Below are positions 1 to 6,174 of a DNA stretch of 7,334 nucleotides, one piece after another. The notes below the pieces were generated by a model. The model was not told the origin of the DNA and did no database searches. It saw nothing but the letters and a program-made list of their open reading frames with translations. The translations under genes and the position numbers were made by a program. The stretch comes from Thermoplasmata archaeon (GTDB lineage: Archaea; Thermoplasmatota; Thermoplasmata; Thermoplasmatales; Thermoplasmataceae). Each line of letters starts with the position of its first letter. The stretch's first letter is position 1. The stretch lies in assembly GCA_021797955.1 (NCBI GenBank), contig JAJZYV010000085.1, positions 1 through 7,334 of the forward strand, in the 5' to 3' direction.

Positions 1-581
1 GCGAAAGCAACAATTGCTGTATTCATCCCTACAACTTCACCGTCAAGTGTGGCAAGAGGGCCTCCACTGTTTCCGGGATTGATGGCTGCGTCCGTCTGGA
101 GGAGCCCTTCAAATATGAAATCCGCCCATGGCATTGGTCTCCCTATTGCACTTATGACACCAAGAGAAACCGTGGGGTCTCCAGGAAGACCCAGTGCATT
201 TCCTATTGCAACCACCAATTTTCCGGCAACCAGTTTTTCAGAGTCTCCTATTTTTAGGGGTTTCAAATCCCTCGCATTGATTTTCAGCACCGCAACATCA
301 GTTGCAGGATCACTCCCTATTACATCAGCATCGTAAACATCCCCGTTGCTTGTTGTAACCTGCAGGTTCTGGTGGTCCTGAATTACATGGTGATTCGTTA
401 CAATATATCCGCTCGGGCTCACAATGATCCCGCTGGCGGCACCGTCAAATGGTTTTACATCACCAAACCTGTCCACCTGGTAGCGGTGTGCAGTTACCAT
501 AACTACGCCTTCCCTAACCTTTGACACAACATCTGTTATTTTATCCTCAAAGTTGTATTCTTCACTCTTTGGCATCATCAT
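1..581 (-). CDS. htrA: HtrA/DegP-type trypsin-like serine protease (partial, N-terminal 193 residues)
   Basis: This gene is open from its start to the left edge, so the C-terminus (end of the protease domain and any PDZ domain) is missing. I translated it by hand with no internal stop. The serine-protease triad is present: His65 in V-T-N-H-H-V, Asp95 in T-D-V-A-V-L and Ser172 in G-N-S-G-G-P. Q-T-D-A-A-I-N-P before the serine is the usual HtrA context. HtrA proteins degrade or refold damaged proteins. The N-terminus (M-M-M-P-K-S-E-E-Y) is polar with no signal peptide or membrane helix, so this copy is probably cytoplasmic, unlike bacterial periplasmic DegP. Three ATGs lie in a row at the start. 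AAGGAG at 587-592 lies 5 nt before the first and 8 nt before the second, so the start is 581 or 578. The gene is divergent from the HxlR gene. Family call is firm; substrate is unknown. Confidence 0.93.
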   Translation of the reverse strand, partial: MMMPKSEEYNFEDKITDVVSKVREGVVMVTAHRYQVDRFGDVKPFDGAASGIIVSPSGYIVTNHHVIQDHQNLQVTTSNGDVYDADVIGSDPATDVAVLKINARDLKPLKIGDSEKLVAGKLVVAIGNALGLPGDPTVSLGVISAIGRPMPWADFIFEGLLQTDAAINPGNSGGPLATLDGEVVGMNTAIVAF

Positions 582-613
582 AATATCTCCTTGCATTTGC
601 AATGTGGTCTAAG

Positions 614-622
614 TTAATATAT
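614..622. promoter_or_regulatory. Shared TATA-like element between divergent htrA and hxlR genes
   Basis: TTAATATAT in the 75-bp divergent gap is nearly palindromic and reads as a TATA-like box on both strands. Counting about 26 nt from its centre puts a plus-strand start near 644 and a minus-strand start near 592. Each would leave a short leader holding a Shine-Dalgarno-like motif: AGGT at 646-649 for the regulator and AAGGAG at 587-592 for the protease. No other convincing TATA box is seen in the gap. Bidirectional use is an inference. Confidence 0.45.
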
Positions 623-656
623 CAGAAAGACACTCAAGTGTTATCAGGTAACAGAA

Positions 657-1028
657 ATGGTAGAGGTATCAATCGTTTCAAGATTCCAAAAGGAAGATGA
701 GAGGCTTGACAGAATAATGTCTCTTCTTGGCCACTCGTGGGCACCTCAAATTCTGCACAGGCTTGATTATTATGGTAAGATGAGGTATAATGAGATCAAG
801 GGGAGTCTTAGGAACATAAGTTCAACAAGCCTCTCACGGGCATTGAATATTCTCACTTCCCAGGAATTGTTGGAGAGGAAAGTCACTGACACCAACCCTC
901 CTCAGGTTTTCTATTCTCTCACAAATAAAGGCAAAGAGCTGGCAAAACTATTGCACCAGGCTCTGGAAACAGAGAGAAAGATAAGTGAAACAGGAGATGG
1001 TGAAGCCATTGAGGCTCTCATCAGCTAA
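657..1028 (+). CDS. HxlR-family winged helix-turn-helix transcriptional regulator
   Basis: This 123-aa protein has the compact HxlR/MarR-like layout. Helices near residues 15-37 (L-L-G-H-S-W-A-P-Q-I-L) match the family opening L-I-G-x-K-W. Residues 41-54 (M-R-Y-N-E-I-K-G-S-L) form the helix before the turn. Residues 55-74 (I-S-S-T-S-L-S-R-A-L-N-I-L) form the recognition helix, and residues 75-92 (P-P-Q-V-F-Y-S-L-T-N-K-G) form the wing. Such proteins bind DNA as dimers and often control an adjacent divergent gene, so htrA and this gene itself are candidate targets. The protein has no cysteine, so it lacks the N-terminal redox cysteine found in many HxlR members, and its signal must be something else. 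The start is supported by AGGT at 646-649, 7 nt upstream. A T-tract follows the stop. Confidence 0.9.
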   Translation: MVEVSIVSRFQKEDERLDRIMSLLGHSWAPQILHRLDYYGKMRYNEIKGSLRNISSTSLSRALNILTSQELLERKVTDTNPPQVFYSLTNKGKELAKLLHQALETERKISETGDGEAIEALIS

Positions 1029-1036
1029 TCTTTTTT
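1029..1036 (+). terminator. T-tract terminator after the HxlR gene
   Basis: TCTTTTTT begins at the base after the TAA stop. Archaeal RNA polymerase commonly terminates at such T-tracts without a hairpin. It separates the regulator transcript from the next gene, which has its own promoter. Confidence 0.45.
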
Positions 1037-1063
1037 AGGTGGATGTTCACAGTAAGGTAAAAA

Positions 1064-1076
1064 TTTTTATAATTTT
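1064..1076 (+). promoter_or_regulatory. Leaderless-type TATA promoter of the first paralogue
   Basis: TTTTTATAATTTT is centred about 24-25 nt before the ATG at 1093, the distance from an archaeal TATA box to the transcription start. Transcription should therefore begin at or next to the start codon. No Shine-Dalgarno motif lies between the box and the ATG, which agrees with a leaderless mRNA. Confidence 0.6.
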
Positions 1077-1092
1077 AAGCGTAATATTATAG

Positions 1093-2058
1093 ATGTTCCC
1101 AAATGATCCTGACCCTATTGGGGATATGCAGTGCATCTTTGCTGTAAAAAGTAACATTCCCTTCCTGATAGAATCAAGGAAATTTCCAATAAGCTTCTCT
1201 GAACATCTTTATTTTACCGATGATGGGGTTGGAGAGTACATTAATGTGCCCGCGTTCCTGAAGAAAGATTATGAGTATAGTATTTTCATAAAGAAAATGC
1301 AGGTTTCGGAAATTGGGCAAAACATGGTTTTCAAGATAAGTTCACAGGATTATCCGGAAATGGAGACTTTGAGGGAACTCATAAAAATTCCCTCGGTGGC
1401 AATCGATTACAAATATATCGAAGGAGGGTACCACAAGACCATGTTTACTTTTCACCACAGCCATATGAAGGAAGTCTCAAAATTCATTTTTAATGCAAGG
1501 AGAAGGTTTGGATACGGGGTTCCGGAATATATTGGGCCAAACAGGGGATTAAAATTTATAATAGAAAAAGCTCAAACCTCCGGAAACATAGTGGCAAGTT
1601 CCCTGACCCTAAAACCACCCCGCCAAGAATCAGAAAAAATGAAGGAAATGTTTTCAAAAACTTGGGCGAGGAGAGCCAGATATACCGGCAAGTCCCGTAC
1701 AGATGATTTTATTTTCCGTATCAAGGATCCCACATCAATAAACCGTGAAGTATTCAGGGAAATCTCAAAGGAAGATCGGATATATGGTGCCAATATAACA
1801 AGCGGAATTTATCTCCTCTATTCCAGGCTGGTTTTTGAGCATTATAATCCTATGTTTTACTCATATCATGAATACGACGGGCAAAATTTGCGCATATGCG
1901 GGCTGATTCCTGAGAATTACGGAAGCATGGTTATAGAATCTGTTGCAGAAACAGTGAAAGAATTTCCGGATCTGGATGTTAAACTGACATACTCATCCCG
2001 TTTGAAGTATGATCAGGATTCCCTTATACAGGTGTTCGGTCCAAGTTTTCATACATAA
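1093..2058 (+). CDS. Uncharacterised protein, family member A (321 aa, divergent paralogue)
   Basis: I do not recognise a named family for this protein. It is a diverged paralogue of the two genes that follow. Shared landmarks are D-M-x-x-I-F at residues 11-16, Y-I-G-P-N-R-G-L at 146-153, W-x4-R-Y-T at 191-198, I-P at 272-273 and E-F-P-D-L-D-V-K-L near 290-298. It has no signal peptide, membrane helix, zinc motif or recognisable helix-turn-helix, so it is probably cytosolic. It differs from its relatives by a C-terminal tail of roughly 20 residues and a basic stretch around 182-200. The C-terminal pattern resembles what I recall of the domain preceding HTH_10 in archaeal Bat-like regulators; that is an inference, and function is unknown. 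The ATG at 1093 is chosen because a TATA box lies about 25 nt upstream. Confidence 0.85.
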   Translation: MFPNDPDPIGDMQCIFAVKSNIPFLIESRKFPISFSEHLYFTDDGVGEYINVPAFLKKDYEYSIFIKKMQVSEIGQNMVFKISSQDYPEMETLRELIKIPSVAIDYKYIEGGYHKTMFTFHHSHMKEVSKFIFNARRRFGYGVPEYIGPNRGLKFIIEKAQTSGNIVASSLTLKPPRQESEKMKEMFSKTWARRARYTGKSRTDDFIFRIKDPTSINREVFREISKEDRIYGANITSGIYLLYSRLVFEHYNPMFYSYHEYDGQNLRICGLIPENYGSMVIESVAETVKEFPDLDVKLTYSSRLKYDQDSLIQVFGPSFHT

Positions 2059-2103
2059 CAGTTGTCAAAATTTTAGCAGGAAATATTCACCAACGTAGCA
2101 AAA

Positions 2104-2109
2104 TTTAAA
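2104..2109 (+). promoter_or_regulatory. Leaderless-type TATA promoter of the second paralogue
   Basis: TTTAAA in the context GCAAAATTTAAAGG is centred about 26 nt before the ATG at 2133. The purine-rich bases just upstream could act as a TFB-recognition element. No Shine-Dalgarno motif is seen before the ATG. The gene therefore appears to be transcribed independently of the preceding paralogue, despite a gap of only 74 bp. Confidence 0.55.
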
Positions 2110-2132
2110 GGATTCTACGAATTCGTTTTCAC

Positions 2133-3062
2133 ATGGACTTCGACGCAGTAGATCGGGTTTTGGACATGAGGGTTATTTTTTCACTTTCGGGGTCACTTCC
2201 CGTAGCTGAGTTTACCAAGAGGCTTTCACTTGACCTTCAATCCGGTCTTCACTTCGGGGAAGACAGTCTTGAACTTTCATTCTTTATCCCGGAAGAACTT
2301 GCTGCAAACAGGGAAATTGCAATCTTCCCGGCCCAGTCCAATGCTGCAAAGGAAGGTAATGTTTATTTCTCCAATTTCGGGATGGCCACGGAGGATCTGC
2401 ACAAAGGCCTGAGGGCAGCCATAGAAGAATCCAGAACTATGGTTGCAGACAACCTCTGGCTATCCAGCGGAACATATTTTCTATCGTGCAGATTTCATTC
2501 CTCGGATCTTCAAAAAATAACCGGTGTTGTTCTGGAACTCTCACAAAAAATAGATGGATTCAGTGTTAAATATCTTGGTCCTAACCCGGGTTTGCCTGCA
2601 ATCCTTGAGGATGTGAAGAACATAACCAATCTCATGGAGATCAGGTGGCAGATAAAAGTTCCGGAAAAGGATAGAAAAAGTAATCCATTTTCCATACTAA
2701 CTGATAATTGGGTACTGGAATCCCGTTTCATGACCACTGGAACGAGTACATTCAATCTTCTGATTACAAATGAAAAGATTTCAAATCCCGAAGATAAAGG
2801 GATGATTTTGATTGATCCTGAACTCAATCTATATCAATTAAAGCTTGAACTGGACAATTCCTTTCTGAAAGGCTTTTTCAGGAATCTTTACGCCACAAAG
2901 ATCGTGAGATTCTGCCGTACATTCAGATATGAAAACGGGAAGCTTGAGCTCCTATCCTACATTCCAGAAGTTCTTGTTGACAGTTATATCACGTCTTTAT
3001 CGGCCCTATCTGAAGAATTTCCGGACTGGGAATTGTCGCTGTTAAAAGTAGCCGATGCATAG
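2133..3062 (+). CDS. Uncharacterised protein, family member B (309 aa)
   Basis: This is an unrecognised protein, clearly homologous to the convergent gene downstream. The two have the same length and align from residue 1 to 309 without a gap, with about 95 identical positions (31%) by hand count. Best-conserved blocks are Q-S-x-x-H-x-G-E (36-43), F-x-P-E (51-54), A-x-K-x-G-x-x-Y-F (71-79), Y-L-G-P-N-P-G-L (147-154), D-x-W-V-x-x-x-R-[FY]-M-T (191-201), and K-I-V-R-F (256-260). It appears to be two alpha/beta halves, each ending in a beta-alpha-beta unit (about 111-150 and 267-306). There is no signal peptide, membrane helix or metal-binding cluster. The closing pattern I-P-x17-F-P-D-W-E-L recalls the sensor domain next to HTH_10 in archaeal Bat-like regulators, but no HTH follows. 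A ligand-sensing or protein-binding role is a guess. Confidence 0.87.
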   Translation: MDFDAVDRVLDMRVIFSLSGSLPVAEFTKRLSLDLQSGLHFGEDSLELSFFIPEELAANREIAIFPAQSNAAKEGNVYFSNFGMATEDLHKGLRAAIEESRTMVADNLWLSSGTYFLSCRFHSSDLQKITGVVLELSQKIDGFSVKYLGPNPGLPAILEDVKNITNLMEIRWQIKVPEKDRKSNPFSILTDNWVLESRFMTTGTSTFNLLITNEKISNPEDKGMILIDPELNLYQLKLELDNSFLKGFFRNLYATKIVRFCRTFRYENGKLELLSYIPEVLVDSYITSLSALSEEFPDWELSLLKVADA

Positions 3063-3085
3063 TGGCTTTTATTCATCTAATCCAA

Positions 3086-4015
3086 TTATATTTCCGTAAT
3101 TGAAACAAGTCTTAAATTGAATGCAGGGTACTTTTCATTGACTAAGGAAAGAACCTGAAGCAGGTCTCTGGTCTGGACACTTGGAATGACTGTGTCAACC
3201 CTCATCGTTTCGTCCTTGTAATGAAGGTGACGCTCAAATCTTACAATTTTTCTCTCGTAGGATCTATTGTGATATTCCCTAATCATGGAACCTCTGTTGC
3301 TGAATGTGAGTTCATAGATGTGGTCTTTCTCTGATATTACATTGAAACCTGATTTCTCTGGATCTTCAATGCTGTCTTTAGTCTTGAAAATCTGCGGAAC
3401 AACATCATTCTTGGTCATATACCTGATATCAGAAACCCATTCATCTCCTAAGGCATTTATTGGAGAACTAATGAAGGAATTTTTTGGCATACTGTATTCC
3501 CATACAGCTCTGGTAAGGCCGGTATTATGCTCATTTTGGATCAGGGTAGCTTCAAGTCCGGGATTTGGCCCAAGGTAGGCCACTTCTACTGCTTCAAAGC
3601 TCTTTGTGAATTTAAGCAGAACGTTTGAGAACTTGGACATTTCAGTGCTGCTGAACCTCATTGAAAAATATAAAGCTCCATTTTCCACATATATGTTGTC
3701 AAGAACTGATGACTTGGCGTCTTCGAGTATCAATCTTAATGAATCCAATGATTTTGAATTGGTTATATTGTTGGTTACGAAATATAAATCTCCGCGTTTT
3801 CTGGCACTGGTCTGAGCTATGAGGATTGCCATATCCCTGCTTTCTGCAATCTTTTCAGGGACGAAATAGGAAAACTCAAAGTCTCCTTCCCCTATATGTA
3901 TCGCAGACTGGAAAGTGTGATTCACTTTACTGGAATGTTCTATGATACCACCGCTTCCGTGATACTTGAATACAAGTCTCGTATCGAGAAACTTATCAAT
4001 ATCACGCGAATCCAT
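3086..4015 (-). CDS. Uncharacterised protein, family member C (309 aa)
   Basis: This is the third member of the unrecognised family, convergent with member B; the two stop codons are 23 bp apart. It matches B ungapped over its whole length. It keeps L-D-T-R-L-V-F (10-16), Q-S-A-I-H-I-G-E-G (36-44), F-V-P-E (51-54), Y-L-G-P-N-P-G-L (147-154), D-E-W-V-S-D-I-R-Y-M-T (191-201), Y-E-R-K-I-V-R-F (253-260) and E-K-Y-P (294-297). The retained motifs and intact frame indicate selection as a real protein rather than a decaying duplicate. It is more basic and polar than B in places such as 240-266. There is no signal peptide, membrane segment or DNA-binding domain. It has its own leaderless-type promoter, although the 172-aa gene lies 82 bp upstream on the same strand. 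Function is unknown. Confidence 0.87.
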   Translation of the reverse strand: MDSRDIDKFLDTRLVFKYHGSGGIIEHSSKVNHTFQSAIHIGEGDFEFSYFVPEKIAESRDMAILIAQTSARKRGDLYFVTNNITNSKSLDSLRLILEDAKSSVLDNIYVENGALYFSMRFSSTEMSKFSNVLLKFTKSFEAVEVAYLGPNPGLEATLIQNEHNTGLTRAVWEYSMPKNSFISSPINALGDEWVSDIRYMTKNDVVPQIFKTKDSIEDPEKSGFNVISEKDHIYELTFSNRGSMIREYHNRSYERKIVRFERHLHYKDETMRVDTVIPSVQTRDLLQVLSLVNEKYPAFNLRLVSITEI

Positions 4016-4036
4016 TATACTGAAGATAATCCGTTC

Positions 4037-4049
4037 TTTTTAAAATTTA
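4037..4049 (-). promoter_or_regulatory. Leaderless-type TATA promoter of the third paralogue
   Basis: Read on the minus strand, TAAATTTTAAAAA is centred about 27 nt before the ATG at 4015. No Shine-Dalgarno motif sits next to the ATG. Spacing is the same, within a few bases, as at the other two family members. Confidence 0.55.
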
Positions 4050-4097
4050 TCATTATTTGATTGCGTGAGTAAATTTCTCATACAACCATTAATTATT

Positions 4098-4616
4098 TTA
4101 CTTACCTGATAAGTTTACGCTCCTGTAAACCAGGGCAAGTCTGAGGAATGGTAATCCTTGAAATCTCTCCGGGGTAAAACTCCTGGAAAGTTTCCCGTCT
4201 TTGCTGTTTCTGACAAACCAGAACATAAGATCCCTGACGAGTAAAGCTGCTTCGGTGGTATCCGCAACCAAAGGATTTCTTGTTCTAAGAAGCCTCTCTG
4301 TCATGTCATCCTCCAGTTCGTCACCAAGAGACAATCCTATGAGAAATTCATGGGACGGTGGCTCCTTGAGTTCTATCATGGACTTGACAAGTCCAGACAG
4401 GTACCCCATCATCTTCTCATAATTCTCCGCCCATGTGCTGTCATTTATTCTGAGCCTTGCAAGTGATACGGCAAGCTTTGCTCTCGTAATAAAAAATCTC
4501 TCCATTTCTGCATCATATTCCTCAACAGTATTGGAAATGACACAGTCAAATGTTGGAAATTTGAGGCTGCTTTTTTCTTTCATGTATTTCCAATCTGAAA
4601 GGTCTCCTATAAACAT
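4098..4616 (-). CDS. Hypothetical protein, 172 aa, mostly helical
   Basis: I do not recognise this protein. Its sequence suggests an all-alpha, soluble protein. Long amphipathic helices are likely at about 31-57 (E-E-Y-D-A-E-M-E-R-F-F), 61-83, 99-112 and 118-136 (acidic, then L-L-V-R-D-L-M-F-W-F-V). A proline-containing break falls near 85-88. The C-terminus (150-165, R-F-Q-G-L-P-F-L-R-L-A-L) is amphipathic. It has one cysteine (residue 25) and no visible metal, nucleotide or DNA-binding motif. It shares no landmark with the three paralogues. It lies 82 bp upstream of family member C on the same strand, so part of its transcript could read into that gene. No Shine-Dalgarno motif precedes the ATG, but AATATT at 4640-4645 sits about 26 nt upstream, consistent with a leaderless mRNA. 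The length and codon-like composition support a real gene; function is unknown. Confidence 0.75.
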   Translation of the reverse strand: MFIGDLSDWKYMKEKSSLKFPTFDCVISNTVEEYDAEMERFFITRAKLAVSLARLRINDSTWAENYEKMMGYLSGLVKSMIELKEPPSHEFLIGLSLGDELEDDMTERLLRTRNPLVADTTEAALLVRDLMFWFVRNSKDGKLSRSFTPERFQGLPFLRLALVYRSVNLSGK

Positions 4617-4639
4617 TCGCTGGAGTTGTGTTAATTGTC

Positions 4640-4645
4640 AATATT
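4640..4645 (-). promoter_or_regulatory. Weak TATA-like element for the 172-aa gene
   Basis: AATATT is centred about 26 nt before the ATG at 4616. It is a poor match to the TATA consensus, and position is the main evidence. Confidence 0.3.
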
Positions 4646-4735
4646 CTTCACACAAATCAAGCTGACTTGTAATCCGGGAACATACTTATGAATGATATTT
4701 GCATTTTCATATCAGTGTGTAAATGAGAATACCGG

Positions 4736-4744
4736 TTATAATAA
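4736..4744 (+). promoter_or_regulatory. Strong TATA-like box in the gap between the hypothetical gene and the flavoprotein
   Basis: TTATAATAA on the plus strand is one of the best TATA matches in the window, yet no plus-strand gene of ordinary size follows it. The predicted start is near 4766, five bases before an ATG at 4771. It is the proposed promoter of the small transcript described below. Confidence 0.4.
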
Positions 4745-4765
4745 GGATAACAGAGCAAGTAAATC

Positions 4766-4841
4766 GGCTTATGGTGGATTTTAGTATATGAAGAAGGGAG
4801 GAACCCATTCATTTCATCATTTTATGAAATCTATTTTTTTT
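4766..4841 (+). ncRNA. Candidate small transcript (about 75 nt), possibly with a micropeptide
   Basis: The 283-bp gap 4617-4899 holds no ordinary gene but has a promoter-to-terminator arrangement on the plus strand: TATA box at 4736-4744, predicted start near 4766, and a hairpin with T-tract ending at 4841. Two tiny frames lie inside. One is a 6-codon frame, 4771-4791. The other is a 21-codon frame, 4788-4853, whose ATG overlaps the first frame's TGA as ATGA; the second frame would run past the T-tract. The product could be a small RNA, a coupled micropeptide pair or chance. It lies opposite in strand to both neighbouring genes but overlaps neither. This is inferred from layout alone. Confidence 0.25.
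4811..4841 (+). terminator. Hairpin plus T-tract terminator
   Basis: ATTTCAT (4811-4817) and ATGAAAT (4824-4830) form a perfect 7-bp stem with a 6-nt loop. Three bases later an 8-T run occupies 4834-4841. This looks like an intrinsic terminator on the plus strand. The stem is A/T-rich and therefore weak. Confidence 0.4.
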
Positions 4842-4874
4842 GAACTGCCTTAATAAGGAGCAATAAATAATGAT

Positions 4875-4881
4875 AAAAAAA
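4875..4881 (-). terminator. T-tract terminator after the DsrE-TusA-SQR operon
   Basis: On the minus strand, seven T residues lie 18 nt after the flavoprotein stop codon. This fits a simple archaeal T-tract terminator closing the three-gene operon. Confidence 0.45.
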
Positions 4882-4899
4882 GAAGATTAGGTTACCTGT

Positions 4900-6141
4900 T
4901 CATACATTCTGAACTTTAGGTGTCTGCATCGGAGGCTTCTCTTTTCCGGACTTTCTATAATAGTCTTTCCCGAAATGCCATTTAAACAACCACTCATATC
5001 CACCTTTCAGTGATGCCCAGTATATCCTTTCCATTAATTTCTTTTGGAAATAATTGTAAAGGGATGGTTGTATCCTTTCAATTGGTCTATCGTATGTTCC
5101 GATCACAAAGGTTGCCTGATGATATCCAGTTTCCATGGAACACTGCAGCCTCCCTGTGAATTCATATCTCTCGCCTGTTCCCTGCATTTGAGAAATCATA
5201 TTTTTTGCAACAACTACTGCTTCCAAATGGGCTTCAACACCTGCCTTTGATATTGGGAGGTTGGTCGCATCACCTATTGCAAAGGCATTTTCGTAGTCTG
5301 CCACATGGAGATCATATTTATCGGTCTTGATCCATCCATCCTCATCGGCATATTCCTCGCCTTTGAAAATAGGGGCTCCAGAATGCGGTGGCACCAGCAG
5401 GAGAGTATCATAGGGAACAGAATCTCCTTCCATGGATGTGAGAAGCTCCTTCTCCGGGTCCACACTCTCAAGGTTGAAACCCGTAATAATCTCGATGTTC
5501 CGTTCTTTGAACATGGGTTCGATGACACTGTTAACAGTCTCATTGGAATAACTCCTGAGAAATGGTGTTATGAAAGTGAGTTTAACGTCTTTCCTTATCT
5601 TTTTCCTCACGAAATATTCCTCAAGAAGGAATGCACTTTCATTAGGAGATGGGGGACACTTGTATGGCAATCCTGCTATGCCTGTAACAATTCTGCCCCA
5701 TCTTACCTTTTCGAGTCTTTTGTAAAGTTCTGCAGAAGCACTGGCACTTGTATGGAAATCGTGGTTTGCCTGGGACAGGCCGGGTATCTGGTTGTAGTCA
5801 GGTCTGGAACCGGTAGCTATGATCGCTTCATCAAATTCATACTTCTTACCGGTTTTCTCTGTTAAAACATACCTGTTGTCAAGGTCCACCTTGGAGCAAT
5901 TCTCCGGAATCAGTTCGACGTCCGGAAGAACAAGTTCTGAAAGGTATTTTCTCACAGCTGCTGGATTCTTCCCCTTAAAGGCAACCGAGAGGTACCCTGG
6001 CTGAAACTCATGATATACTGATCCATCAAAGATCCTGATTTTGAGCCTTCCGGATCTGATATCATCAGACATTTCCTTTGCCATTGTATTGGCAAAAATC
6101 AATCCACCTGCTCCTCCTCCCACAACCGCGATGCTTTTCAT
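4900..6141 (-). CDS. sqr: SQR/FCSD-like FAD-dependent sulfide oxidoreductase
   Basis: This flavoprotein of 413 aa belongs to the sulfide:quinone oxidoreductase / flavocytochrome c sulfide dehydrogenase superfamily. It is expected to oxidise sulfide or a related sulfur species and pass electrons to quinone at the inner membrane face. Visible motifs, numbered from the chosen start, are the N-terminal FAD motif V-V-G-G-G-A-G-G (6-13), A-T-G-S-R-P (109-114) and the second FAD motif I-G-D-A-T-N-L-P with S-K-A-G-x-E-A-H (289-305). Cysteines are at 82, 162 (Y-K-C-P-P-S-P-N-E) and 334 (Q-C-S-M-E-T-G); 162 and 334 sit where SQRs carry the redox pair. The C-terminal stretch near 357-397 is aromatic and basic, suited to membrane attachment. 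The start at 6141 is preferred over the in-frame GTG at 6150 because GGGGTG at 6148-6153 is a Shine-Dalgarno motif 6 nt before it. It is the last gene of the operon, 33 bp after tusA. SQR versus another FCSD-like activity is not settled. Confidence 0.87.
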   Translation of the reverse strand: MKSIAVVGGGAGGLIFANTMAKEMSDDIRSGRLKIRIFDGSVYHEFQPGYLSVAFKGKNPAAVRKYLSELVLPDVELIPENCSKVDLDNRYVLTEKTGKKYEFDEAIIATGSRPDYNQIPGLSQANHDFHTSASASAELYKRLEKVRWGRIVTGIAGLPYKCPPSPNESAFLLEEYFVRKKIRKDVKLTFITPFLRSYSNETVNSVIEPMFKERNIEIITGFNLESVDPEKELLTSMEGDSVPYDTLLLVPPHSGAPIFKGEEYADEDGWIKTDKYDLHVADYENAFAIGDATNLPISKAGVEAHLEAVVVAKNMISQMQGTGERYEFTGRLQCSMETGYHQATFVIGTYDRPIERIQPSLYNYFQKKLMERIYWASLKGGYEWLFKWHFGKDYYRKSGKEKPPMQTPKVQNV

Positions 6142-6174
6142 TTCATTCACCCCATATCATAAAATAAATTCCAA

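Noticed and set aside
5305..5865. A 186-codon plus-strand reading frame
   Set aside because: It lies wholly opposite the flavoprotein gene, whose motifs are clear. The frame is a shadow with no family signature.
6142..6150. GTG at 6150 as the flavoprotein start
   Set aside because: The GTG is part of the GGGGTG Shine-Dalgarno motif that serves the ATG at 6141, and that ATG gives the usual short distance to the FAD motif.
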